Assembly: GCF_005405305.1 (NCBI RefSeq)
Contig: NZ_BJDU01000002.1
Span: 1 to 64,000, forward strand
Direction: 5' to 3'
DNA length: 64,000 nucleotides
DNA from: Companilactobacillus formosensis
Lineage (GTDB): Bacteria; Bacillota; Bacilli; Lactobacillales; Lactobacillaceae
The notes under the pieces were generated by a model. The model saw only the letters and a list, made by a program, of their open reading frames with translations, did no database searches and was not told the DNA's origin. This document shows, piece after piece, positions 25,445-33,550 of this stretch; position 1 is the stretch's first letter; every line of letters begins with the position of its first letter. A program made the position numbers and the translations under genes.

Positions 25445-26431
25445 ATGACAGTAACGAAGACAATTTTTGGGGAAATTGGAACTGATCCCGTTTATTCATA
25501 CAAAATAACTAATAAAAATCAAACTAGTATCAATGTTTTAACTTACGCTGCTACTTGGCAAAATTTCGAGGTAGTTGAAAATGGCGTGAAGCATTCCTTG
25601 ATCGAACATTTTAATGATTTGGATGATTACATTAAAACTCCTTATATGGTCGGTAAAACAATTGGTCGGGTCGCTGGACGAATTAAAGATGCTAAGTTTT
25701 CTATTGATGGTGTTAGCTATCAAATGACACCTAATAATGGTAAAAATGTTATGCATAGTGGCGATCATGGCTTACAAAGTCAAAACTTCGACAGTACGAT
25801 TGATTCGGATAATTCAGTTTTGTTCACACATACAGTCAAAGGTGAAGACGAGTTTCCAGGGACGCTGCAGGTGCAAATTAGATACAGTTTAAATGATGAT
25901 GATGAAATCCAAATAACATACAGTGCAAAAACTGATCACGATACGTTATTTAATCCAACTTGTCACGTTTATTTTGATATTGATGATGAAAATATTCGCC
26001 AGCAACAATTGAAGATCAATTCAAAACGTTTTGTTGACGTCGATAATGAGAAGATTCCGACTGGAAAATTGTTAGCTACGACCAATGCCTATGATTTTAA
26101 GAATTTCAAAAAAATTGGTCAGGGACTGAAACAGCTCAAGCCTTTAGACAAAGTTGAATTTGATGATGCATTTGTCGTTGGTAAGAAGGCTGCCACGTTG
26201 AAGTCAGAGCATCGAGCAATTGATTTGTACACTGATAGAGGTGGCTTAGTTATTTTCACTGCAAATCCAATCGATCCAGTAAAAGCTCAAAATCATGAAT
26301 TTAGTTCACTAGCGATGGAACTGCAGACATTGCCTGATGCTATTCATCATCCCGATTTTGGAAACACAATTCTACCCGCCAATCAAGAAGTAAGCTACAC
26401 TAATAAGTATAAATACAGAAAATTAGATTAG
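25445..26431 (+). CDS. galM: Aldose 1-epimerase (mutarotase), GalM family
   Basis: A 328-residue beta-sandwich epimerase. The pattern VGKTIGRVAGRIKDAKF, then HSGDHGLQSQNF and NPTCHVYFDI (the catalytic histidine block) is typical of GalM. The glutamate base is probably in the C-terminal SSLAMELQTLPDAIHHP segment. It interconverts sugar anomers, useful beside an anomer-specific phosphorylase. ATG 25445 with GGGTAG six bases upstream is favoured over 25433 and TTG 25424. It lies in the maltose gene run. Confidence 0.85.
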   Translation: MTVTKTIFGEIGTDPVYSYKITNKNQTSINVLTYAATWQNFEVVENGVKHSLIEHFNDLDDYIKTPYMVGKTIGRVAGRIKDAKFSIDGVSYQMTPNNGKNVMHSGDHGLQSQNFDSTIDSDNSVLFTHTVKGEDEFPGTLQVQIRYSLNDDDEIQITYSAKTDHDTLFNPTCHVYFDIDDENIRQQQLKINSKRFVDVDNEKIPTGKLLATTNAYDFKNFKKIGQGLKQLKPLDKVEFDDAFVVGKKAATLKSEHRAIDLYTDRGGLVIFTANPIDPVKAQNHEFSSLAMELQTLPDAIHHPDFGNTILPANQEVSYTNKYKYRKLD

Positions 26432-26440
26432 AGGGGTTTT

Positions 26441-26824
26441 ATGAGGATAGAACATGTTGGTCTTTTTGTTCGTGATTTAGATAGAACCGTTGAATTTTAT
26501 GAAACTTATTTTGAGGCAAAAGCTTCAGATAAATATCATAATCCAGTAACAACTTTCTCTTCCCGTTTTTTGACTTTTCCAGATGGAGCGAGATTAGAAG
26601 TTGGTACTAGAGATGACTTAAATCGTCACCACGAAAAGGGTTATCCACTGGGGTACATGCACATTGCAATTGCCTTAGGCTCAAAAGAAAAAGTTGATCA
26701 GTTAACTGAAACAATAAAAAAAGCAGGTTACAAGCATCTTAGTGGTCCAAGAGTGACCGGAGATGGTTATTACGAGAGTGTTGTTTGTGATCCAGAGGGA
26801 AACCAAATTGAATTGACAGTTTAA
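26441..26824 (+). CDS. Glyoxalase/VOC superfamily protein
   Basis: A 127-residue vicinal-oxygen-chelate protein with two beta-alpha-beta-beta-beta units. Likely metal ligands are His in IEHVGLFV, Glu in GARLEVGT, His in YMHIAIAL and Glu in GNQIELTV, the full glyoxalase-I set. It could be a lactoylglutathione lyase-like enzyme, but the family also holds dioxygenases and resistance proteins, so the reaction is open. It begins 9 bases after galM and ends the maltose gene run at a terminator. Confidence 0.82.
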   Translation: MRIEHVGLFVRDLDRTVEFYETYFEAKASDKYHNPVTTFSSRFLTFPDGARLEVGTRDDLNRHHEKGYPLGYMHIAIALGSKEKVDQLTETIKKAGYKHLSGPRVTGDGYYESVVCDPEGNQIELTV

Positions 26825-26828
26825 AAAT

Positions 26829-26855
26829 CAGACATCCAAAGGGATGTCTTTTTTT
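26829..26855 (+). terminator. Terminator at end of maltose gene run
   Basis: AGACATCC, loop AAA, GGGATGTCT, then seven T. Confidence 0.85.
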
Positions 26856-26948
26856 ATGTCTTGGAATCGTTTTCTTTGAATGGTATAGTTTTAATTGTCA
26901 TTGTTATTGCACAGATTCACTTTAAAAAAGCAAGAAAGGTATATACAG

Positions 26949-28835
26949 ATGACTGATAACTTTATAAAGAAGAATAAACTCAAGACAGAATTGATCAATC
27001 TTTCAGCAATTTTAGGTCTACCCAAGGGAACAGAGGTTTTTGTCAGTGATATTCATGGTGAATATGATGAGTTTGCACATATTATGCGCAATGGGTCGGG
27101 GAATACTAAGCAAAAGATTGCGGAGTTGTTTACTGGCCGGCTATCTAGTGTTTCTCAGAAGAAATTAGCTTTTTTAATTTATTATCCATCAGAAATTTTA
27201 AAACGTACGAAGACGCAAATAAGAGACAAAGATGATTTGACGCAATGGTATATGGATACTTTTAATAATTTAATTGAAATGCTAAGATATACAGCCAATA
27301 AGTACACTCGTTCTAAAGTCAGAAAGACGCTTGATCCTGAGTTTGCCTACGTAACAGAAGAATTACTTTATGCCGATAATAATGAGGAAACGAAACAACT
27401 ATCTTATCAAAATATTTTAGATGGCATTATTGATTTAGAGATGGCAGATGATTTTATTATTGCTACTTGTCATTCTATTCAACGACTAGTGGTGGATCAT
27501 GTGCATGTCATTGGAGATATTTACGATCGTGGACCACATCCAGATTTTGTAATAGAACATCTAGTTAAACATTGGCAGAATTTTGATTTTCAGTGGGGAA
27601 ATCACGATATTTTGTGGATGGGTAGTTTAGCAGGTTCAAAATTATGTATGCTGAATCTTCTAAGAATTTGTGCACGATATGATAATTTAACGATTCTACA
27701 AGATGCTTACGGAATTGATTTGCAAAAAATGATTGATTTTTCTTTAAAAAATTATCATATGCAAGCTGCTTTTTTACCTAGGTCAGATATCGGTGAAAAA
27801 ATTCCCACTGTACGAGAAGAAATCGACAGTTGCGTTCAACAAGCGGTAGCCATTATGCAGTTTAAATTGGAAGGTCAGACAATAAAACGTCATCCAGAGT
27901 TTCGGATGAATGATCGACTTTTATTGGAAAAAATAGACTTTGATCTTCAGACCATCACATTGTCCGGCAAAACTTATCCTATTCAAGGTGACTGTTTTCA
28001 ATTAGTTGATCGAGAAAATCCGTATCAATTGACTGAAACTGAGGATAGGATGATCGACTATTTGATGAAACAATTTGCTGAGTCGAAGAAATTGCATCGG
28101 CATATCAATTATTTAGTCGATAATGGTTCAATGTATTTAAAATACAATGGTAATCTCTTATTGCATGGCTGTGTTCCCGTAGATACTGAGGGAAATTTGT
28201 TGAGTCTAGAAATTCAGGGGCATAAATATTTTGGACATGCGTTATTTGATTATTTTGACAAAATTATTCGCCAATCATTAAAGACTCAACAATCTAGTCA
28301 AGATATCGATATGATCTGGTATTTGTGGACAGGAAAATTATCACCCTTGTTTGGGAAAGATCAAATGACGACCTTTGAACGCTATTTTATTGCCGATAAA
28401 AGAACGCACATAGAAGTTTTAAATCCTTACTATTCTTTGCGACAGGAAGAGTGGTTTGCGGATAAATTATTACAAGACTTTGGATTGAAAAATGGTCATA
28501 TTATTAATGGTCATACACCAGTCAAAGCAGGTGAGTCGCCAATTATGGCTAATGGAAAGATTTTTGTGATTGATGGTGGAATGTCAAAGCCTTATCACAA
28601 AACAACTGGTATCGGTGGCTACACATTGTTGTCGAATTCTTACGGATTGCAATTGGTAACGCACGAACCCTTTACCACTAGGGATAAAGCAATTAAGGAA
28701 ATGACTGACGTTGTTTCGACTAAACGAGTGATTGAACAAGCTGTTAGTCGAAAAAGAGTTGCTCAAACAGACACTGGAGAAAAATTAAAGCAACAAAGAA
28801 AAGAATTACTTGAACAATTGGCACGAATAAAGTAA
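26949..28835 (+). CDS. fbp: Fructose-1,6-bisphosphatase class III
   Basis: A 628-residue Firmicutes-type FBPase that removes the 1-phosphate of fructose-1,6-bisphosphate in gluconeogenesis. It carries the metallophosphoesterase signature in order: FVSDIHGEYDEF, GDIYDRGPHPD, WGNHDILWMG and INGHTPVK. ATG 26949 has AAAGG nine bases upstream and begins MTDNFIKKNK; the 18-residue extension to 26895 lacks a ribosome site and is rejected. It is transcribed from its own promoter region between the maltose genes and a HAD phosphatase gene. Confidence 0.93.
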   Translation: MTDNFIKKNKLKTELINLSAILGLPKGTEVFVSDIHGEYDEFAHIMRNGSGNTKQKIAELFTGRLSSVSQKKLAFLIYYPSEILKRTKTQIRDKDDLTQWYMDTFNNLIEMLRYTANKYTRSKVRKTLDPEFAYVTEELLYADNNEETKQLSYQNILDGIIDLEMADDFIIATCHSIQRLVVDHVHVIGDIYDRGPHPDFVIEHLVKHWQNFDFQWGNHDILWMGSLAGSKLCMLNLLRICARYDNLTILQDAYGIDLQKMIDFSLKNYHMQAAFLPRSDIGEKIPTVREEIDSCVQQAVAIMQFKLEGQTIKRHPEFRMNDRLLLEKIDFDLQTITLSGKTYPIQGDCFQLVDRENPYQLTETEDRMIDYLMKQFAESKKLHRHINYLVDNGSMYLKYNGNLLLHGCVPVDTEGNLLSLEIQGHKYFGHALFDYFDKIIRQSLKTQQSSQDIDMIWYLWTGKLSPLFGKDQMTTFERYFIADKRTHIEVLNPYYSLRQEEWFADKLLQDFGLKNGHIINGHTPVKAGESPIMANGKIFVIDGGMSKPYHKTTGIGGYTLLSNSYGLQLVTHEPFTTRDKAIKEMTDVVSTKRVIEQAVSRKRVAQTDTGEKLKQQRKELLEQLARIK

Positions 28836-28896
28836 CCGATTACAAAAATTTTGCTACAATAGATTATGAAATTAATTAAAAATCGAGGGAAAATTC

Positions 28897-29703
28897 ATGC
28901 CAAAATATTTAGTATTTATGGATCTTGATGGAACACTTTTAGCGAGTGATCATAAACATATTTCTCCACGAACTAAACAAACAATTGAGGATTTACAACA
29001 AAAAGGGGTAATTTTTTATATCGCAACGGGGCGCATGTATGAACTGGCCAAAATTACGCAAAGATTATTAAATCCTGAAGTAAAGATGATAACGTCTAAT
29101 GGAGCTGTCTTTGACGGTGCTAAAGGGCGGGAGGTCACTAAATTAGGTTCCAAAGCAGTTGATTTGGCCTATAAAGAGACGGCAAAATTTCAGTTGCCAA
29201 TGATGCTTTTTACACCAGAGAAAGCTTATTTCACACGAAAAATTTCTGACTTTATTGCCCAGAATGCTGGTAATTTTGATGAAGATTTTGGCTATGAGGA
29301 AGTCGAAAGCTTTTCAGAATTAAAGTCTGTTACTGACGATATTACCAATGGAGTAGTTTTGAGTCGTGGCGATATGTCAGAGCTTAACATTGTTCGAGAT
29401 GAGTTGATCAACAGTCATCTAATGGAAATGTCCTCTTCTAGTCCAGATAACTTGGAAATGATTCCATTACAAACAGATAAGGGAACTGCGGTTAAGAAAA
29501 TCCAACAAGAATGGGGAATTGATTACGACCATACTTTTGCTTTTGGCGATGGAATGAATGATGTCGGGATGATGAAAGAGGCTAAGTACTCAGTCGCAAT
29601 GGGTAATGGCTTGCCTGAAGTTAAAAAAATTGCTAATTTTGTAACGGAAACTAATGCTAAGGATGGTTTAGCCAAATTTTTAGAAGATTATTTTACCAAA
29701 TAA
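28897..29703 (+). CDS. HAD-superfamily Cof-type phosphatase
   Basis: A 268-residue class IIB HAD hydrolase. Motif I is FMDLDGTLLAS, motif II TSNGAV, motif III TDKGTAVKKI and motif IV FGDGMNDVGMM. Such proteins dephosphorylate sugar phosphates, flavin mononucleotide or pyridoxal phosphate. The substrate here is unknown. GAGGG precedes the ATG. It follows fbp by 61 bases and ends in a strong symmetrical terminator. Confidence 0.88.
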   Translation: MPKYLVFMDLDGTLLASDHKHISPRTKQTIEDLQQKGVIFYIATGRMYELAKITQRLLNPEVKMITSNGAVFDGAKGREVTKLGSKAVDLAYKETAKFQLPMMLFTPEKAYFTRKISDFIAQNAGNFDEDFGYEEVESFSELKSVTDDITNGVVLSRGDMSELNIVRDELINSHLMEMSSSSPDNLEMIPLQTDKGTAVKKIQQEWGIDYDHTFAFGDGMNDVGMMKEAKYSVAMGNGLPEVKKIANFVTETNAKDGLAKFLEDYFTK

Positions 29704-29746
29704 AAAACAGGTTTGATTTCGAATCGAAAAATCAAACCTGTTTTTT
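29702..29746. terminator. Bidirectional terminator
   Basis: AAAAAACAGGTTTGATTT pairs with AAATCAAACCTGTTTTTT around an 8-9-base loop, between the convergent HAD and uhpT genes. Confidence 0.9.
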
Positions 29747-29755
29747 GATACCTAA

Positions 29756-31135
29756 TTAATTTAATTGTTGACGGATCCGCTTTTCTTCACCAACAGCAAT
29801 TATAGCCAAAATAATGATACTCAATACTACCGCTAAGTAGAAGACGATAAAAGTATCATTCCAACCGTGAAGGTTCATGCCGAGAATTGAGAGCCCATTT
29901 TGCTTAGGATCAGCAATAGCAGCAAAACCTACTTGTGCCATCAAATCACCGAAGATATAAGCAAAAGTACCGGTCAATCCATCAGATACGTTCAAAGCGT
30001 TCTTGGGAACAAAGCTGATGACGGAGACACCTATCAATAGTTGTGGACCATAAATCAACATACCCAAGAAGAACAAAGAAGTATTAATCATCATAGGTGT
30101 TGTTCCGTAACGATAACCCAAAACAACGAAGGCTGTTAGAGCTAAACAAATAATTGAAACAACTGCTCGACGACCTTTCAAGAGATCTGAGAACCAGCCC
30201 CAAACAACACTACCGATAATTCCACCTAATTGGAAAAGTAATAAAGTATTGGCACCCTGCGCTACTGTAAAGTGAAGTTGTTGAACAGTGTACAAAGGAG
30301 CCCAGTTGACGATACCGATTCTAACGACATAAACGAAGACGTTAGCGACACACAATAGCCAGACCCAAGGACTCTTCATAACGAAAGTCTTGAAAATAGT
30401 CCATTTGCTCATCTTAGAAGCAGTTTGGTCAGCTTTAGAAATATTTTCACCAAAGATGACTTCACTAGGGTCCCAACCTAGTTCTTGTGGATCGTCAGCT
30501 CCGAAGAACAAACCCCAGAAACCAACGATTAAACCAATAATGGCAGGAAAAATAAACATACCACCGACGTTGCCGCCAAAGAGATGATTAGCACCCCAAA
30601 GAGCAATAACACCAGCAACAGCTCCACCGAATTCGTGAGAAATATTCCAAATTCCGATGTAGCGTCCACGAGTAGTAGTGGTTGTCCAACGTGAAATCGT
30701 TGATAAAGAAGCTGAACCACCAGGTGATTGGAAAATACCATTCAATGACCAGAGGACTAAGATCAATCCGACGGGAGCTTGGTCCATCAGTAAGGTAACC
30801 CCAATGATTAACGTCATAATGGCAGCGAGGATCAAAAGAAACGACATGAATTTCTTAGTGTTCTTGCCATCAACAACGTAGCCTAGAACTGTTTTACCAA
30901 TTCCGTAGGCTAATGAAAATCCATAGCCGATCCAACCTAATGCAGTTGTAGAAATTCCATCTTTAACTAACAAAGGTTGTGCTGCAGAAAGGTTATTCCG
31001 AATCAAATACATGCAGAAGTAAACGAAAAAAACGACCAAAAATGACTTTAAAAATTCACGAAACCAGCGACTCTTCTGTTCGTCAATCGATAAGCCTAAT
31101 TTTTGAGAACGTTTCAGGTCAAAATAATGTAACAC
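29756..31135 (-). CDS. uhpT: Hexose-phosphate transporter, UhpT/GlpT family
   Basis: A 459-residue MFS antiporter that exchanges sugar phosphate for phosphate. It follows UhpT closely: YLIRNNLSAAQPLLV, GFSLAYGIGKTVLGYVVDGKNTKKF, NISHEFGGAVAGVIALWGANHLF and MFIFPAIIGLIVGFWGLFFG. The conserved arginine in the first helix is present. Start GTG 31135 has GGAGGG six bases upstream. Its upstream region has TATAAT (31175-31180 on this strand), a poor -35 and a perfect 18-base palindrome. No UhpABC-type sensor is adjacent. Glycerol-3-phosphate is an alternative substrate. Confidence 0.88.
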   Translation of the reverse strand: MLHYFDLKRSQKLGLSIDEQKSRWFREFLKSFLVVFFVYFCMYLIRNNLSAAQPLLVKDGISTTALGWIGYGFSLAYGIGKTVLGYVVDGKNTKKFMSFLLILAAIMTLIIGVTLLMDQAPVGLILVLWSLNGIFQSPGGSASLSTISRWTTTTTRGRYIGIWNISHEFGGAVAGVIALWGANHLFGGNVGGMFIFPAIIGLIVGFWGLFFGADDPQELGWDPSEVIFGENISKADQTASKMSKWTIFKTFVMKSPWVWLLCVANVFVYVVRIGIVNWAPLYTVQQLHFTVAQGANTLLLFQLGGIIGSVVWGWFSDLLKGRRAVVSIICLALTAFVVLGYRYGTTPMMINTSLFFLGMLIYGPQLLIGVSVISFVPKNALNVSDGLTGTFAYIFGDLMAQVGFAAIADPKQNGLSILGMNLHGWNDTFIVFYLAVVLSIIILAIIAVGEEKRIRQQLN

Positions 31136-31225
31136 AAAAATCCCTCCCCAATAAATTTATTTATGACCAAATCGATTATAACGCAATGAAAATGGATAAA
31201 CGCTGTAATCAAGGTTATTCTAGTC

Positions 31226-31243
31226 TATCGAACCGGTTCGATA
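31226..31243. promoter_or_regulatory. Perfect 18-bp palindrome upstream of uhpT
   Basis: TATCGAACCGGTTCGATA is an exact dyad about 65 bases upstream of the expected uhpT transcription start and upstream of a weak -35 region. The position suits a transcription factor, perhaps an activator. Confidence 0.6.
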
Positions 31244-31281
31244 ACAATAAATTTTCAGAAAAAAAGGAAGAATGTTCAAGT

Positions 31282-31962
31282 TTATTTAATGGTTGTATCG
31301 ATATCTGCCAATTTGGTTACTTCATAAGTGGGCTTAAAATCAGTCGTGTTAGCAACTTGATTCTTGTTATACCAAAGACTATCGATATTACTATAGTTAG
31401 CACCGGCAATGTCTGAGGAAAGTGAGTCACCGATCATTAAAAAATCCTCTGGTTTTGCTTGCAGTTCATTCTCGATGGATTCAAAGAATTTTTTGTCAGG
31501 TTTATCGAAACCAATATTTTCTGATAAGAATATTTTTTCAAAATATTGGTCAATTTTTGCGCCTGCTGTTTGAGAATACTGTTTATCGCTAGTTCCATTT
31601 GAAGCTGCAAATAAACGATATGTTTTATTTAATTCTTGTAGGGCAGTTTTAGCACCAGGCATCAATTCGTGCTGTTGATTTAATACATCAAAGTACCGTT
31701 GGTTTATGTTGGTAGTATCGATTTTTTTATGATAATGACTGAATAAATTTGGAAATCGGCTGTCTATCAATTCTTGTCGACTGATTTTCTTCTCCTCTAA
31801 TTGCTTCCATAAATGGTCATTCATTTGATACCAATATTGAATTTGTTCATCGTTAAATGGAAAATCTACATAATTTGCCATTTCTTTTAGGGCGTTACGT
31901 GTATTGGCCTTTGTGTCTAGGATAGTATCATCAAGGTCAATCAAAATATATTTATAGTTCAT
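31282..31962 (-). CDS. HAD-superfamily phosphatase, YjjG/YfnB type
   Basis: A 226-residue HAD hydrolase with an alpha-helical cap. Motif I is ILIDLDDTILDTKANTR, motif II FAASNGT, motif III GFDKPDKKFF and motif IV MIGDSLSSDIAGA. The pattern fits the YjjG/YfnB group of 5'-nucleotidases that act on pyrimidine nucleotides. GGAGG precedes ATG 31962. It is upstream of uhpT on the same strand, but the 146-base gap with an operator and promoter suggests separate control. Confidence 0.82.
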   Translation of the reverse strand: MNYKYILIDLDDTILDTKANTRNALKEMANYVDFPFNDEQIQYWYQMNDHLWKQLEEKKISRQELIDSRFPNLFSHYHKKIDTTNINQRYFDVLNQQHELMPGAKTALQELNKTYRLFAASNGTSDKQYSQTAGAKIDQYFEKIFLSENIGFDKPDKKFFESIENELQAKPEDFLMIGDSLSSDIAGANYSNIDSLWYNKNQVANTTDFKPTYEVTKLADIDTTIK

Positions 31963-32154
31963 AGAAATCCTCCGTAAATAAGTAATAATTGCTGTTAAAA
32001 ATAAAAATCAAAAAATACAATAAATCAAGTTAATTTTTGATTAAAAAATAATTACTATGTTAATTTATTAGTACAATCATGTAATTTTTGGTTCATTTTT
32101 TATACCAGTTTTATAATTCTTTTGTTGTGATAACAACAAGAGGGAGATTTGATA

Positions 32155-33360
32155 ATGGTTTTAAAAAGAAAAACGACAATTCTTTTGGCGACAATATTTT
32201 CGTTCTTGATAGTACTTTTGGGAGCTACTAATGTAAGTGCTGCAAGAACAGATATGGTCGATGTGTCCAATAATAATGGAGCCATGACTGTTGCCAATTT
32301 CCAAGATATGTACAACAACTATGGTGTTAAAGCAATTGTAACTAAAATTAGTGAAGGTACTTCTTTTAAGGATAGTACAGCTGCAAACAATATTGCAAAT
32401 GCTCAAAAGGCTGGCATGTATATTAGTGGGTACCATTTTGCACACTACAATAGTGTTGCTAGTGCGATTGCTGAAGCGGATTATGCTGGGAAATTGGCTC
32501 AAGCCGATGGCTTACCAGAAGGGGCTGTATTAGCTACTGATGTTGAAAGCTCCGAGCAAAGTTCGGTATCTGAAGCACAAAATGATGCCGATAATCAAGC
32601 TTTTATGACAGAAGTTGCTAAATATGGTTATCGTTCAACAATTTATACCATGGGTTCTTGGGTCGGCAGTGTAATGAGTGTCGATTCGGGTTGGATTGCA
32701 TCATATCCATATAATCCATCGGGACAAGAATGGTATACCTCTAACCATGGTTGGCAATGGTCAAGTTCTTATACTTTTAGTGGAAGTAGTGGTTACTTCG
32801 ATGTATCTGAGTTATATGATGATTTCTTTACAACATATCAATCACCTAATGCTTCATCAAGTACAACAACTACAACTTCAACCGATAGCGATTCAGCTGT
32901 AACTGATAGTGGTTCTACTAGTTCTAATGTGATTGAAGTAGATAATTCTTCTAGTAGTTATGTACCGTTGATGGCTCTACAAGATGATGGAAGTATGACA
33001 ACGATAACTAATCGAGCTTTAGCAAATAATACATCATGGCAAACTGATCAAACTAAAGTTGTCGATGGAACAACGTATTATCGAGTAGCTACGAATGAAT
33101 GGGTAGCGGCACAATATTTAGCTGGGAATTCTTCAACTACTGATTCAGCTAGTTCGGCTAACGTTATCAAAGTAAATGATTCAAGTTCTAGTTACGTTCA
33201 ACTAGTAGCGTTACAAGATGATGGAAGCATGACGACGATAACTAATCGGGCCTTAGCAAATAACACATCATGGCAAACTGACCAAACTAAAGTTGTCGAT
33301 GGAACAACGTATTACCGGGTGGCAACCAATGAATGGGTCAATGCTAAATATATAATTTAA
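32155..33360 (+). CDS. Secreted GH25 lysozyme with two SLAP-like repeats
   Basis: 401 residues. Signal peptide of about 28 residues (KRKTTILLATIFSFLIVLLGATNVSA). The GH25 muramidase domain (about 30-220) has DMVDVSNNNGAM, TKISEGTSF, ISGYHFAHY and the acidic pair in ATDVESS. A Ser/Thr-rich linker leads to two near-identical modules, each ending RALANNTSWQTDQTKVVDG and YYRVATNEWV, similar to surface-layer SLAP domains and likely to hold the enzyme on the wall. GAGGGAG precedes ATG 32155. It is a peptidoglycan hydrolase; a paralogue lies at 37519. Confidence 0.88.
   Translation: MVLKRKTTILLATIFSFLIVLLGATNVSAARTDMVDVSNNNGAMTVANFQDMYNNYGVKAIVTKISEGTSFKDSTAANNIANAQKAGMYISGYHFAHYNSVASAIAEADYAGKLAQADGLPEGAVLATDVESSEQSSVSEAQNDADNQAFMTEVAKYGYRSTIYTMGSWVGSVMSVDSGWIASYPYNPSGQEWYTSNHGWQWSSSYTFSGSSGYFDVSELYDDFFTTYQSPNASSSTTTTTSTDSDSAVTDSGSTSSNVIEVDNSSSSYVPLMALQDDGSMTTITNRALANNTSWQTDQTKVVDGTTYYRVATNEWVAAQYLAGNSSTTDSASSANVIKVNDSSSSYVQLVALQDDGSMTTITNRALANNTSWQTDQTKVVDGTTYYRVATNEWVNAKYII
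32949..33347 (+). repeat. Tandem coding repeat in the GH25 gene
   Basis: Two units of about 165 bases (about 32949-33113 and 33183-33347), 234 bases apart start to start, encode the two SLAP-like modules. They are almost identical in DNA, including silent positions, so the duplication is recent. The paralogue at 37519 has only one unit. Confidence 0.8.
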
Positions 33361-33409
33361 TTTATTGCATCTTTTCTTTGATTTAAATATAGATTTTCGA
33401 TATACTGAC

Positions 33410-33529
33410 CTTAAACAAGGGAGTAACTTGCAGAAGTTGCCTGCGACAAAATCGTCAGCAAGACGTAAGTCTGGTTTTGTCTTAATTAGTGAGACTTGTA
33501 CGCTATTTGGCGTGCAAGTCTCTTTTTTT
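33410..33529 (+). ncRNA. yybP-ykoY family Mn2+ riboswitch with terminator
   Basis: The aptamer core is recognisable: AAGGGAGTAAC (33417-33427; loop 1, consensus GGGGAGUA), then ACAAAATCGTCA (loop with CGUCA), the pairing TTTTGT, and GAGAC leading into the closing strand. Helix P1 can form between ACAAG (33415-33419) and CTTGT (33495-33499). That 3' strand is also part of the left arm of a 13-bp terminator hairpin (33491-33503 with 33510-33522, loop TATTTG) followed by seven T. Ligand-stabilised P1 would prevent the terminator, so it should be an ON switch. Known members sense Mn2+. Confidence 0.85.
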
Positions 33530-33550
33530 AAATCAAAGGAGGGGTTGAGT

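Noticed and set aside
30979-31416. 145-codon plus-strand reading frame
   Set aside because: It is antisense to uhpT and the HAD gene, crosses the uhpT promoter and operator, and its translation looks like low-quality antisense sequence.
32161-32502. 113-codon minus-strand reading frame
   Set aside because: Antisense to the GH25 catalytic domain, no ribosome site, composition of a shadow frame.
32949-33347. CRISPR-like or other non-coding repeat array
   Set aside because: Only two long units, both in frame and encoding the same SLAP-like protein module.
33365-33550. Open reading frame extending the P-type ATPase by 62 residues
   Set aside because: This stretch is the riboswitch aptamer and terminator; a strong ribosome site lies just before TTG 33551, and the extension has no family resemblance.
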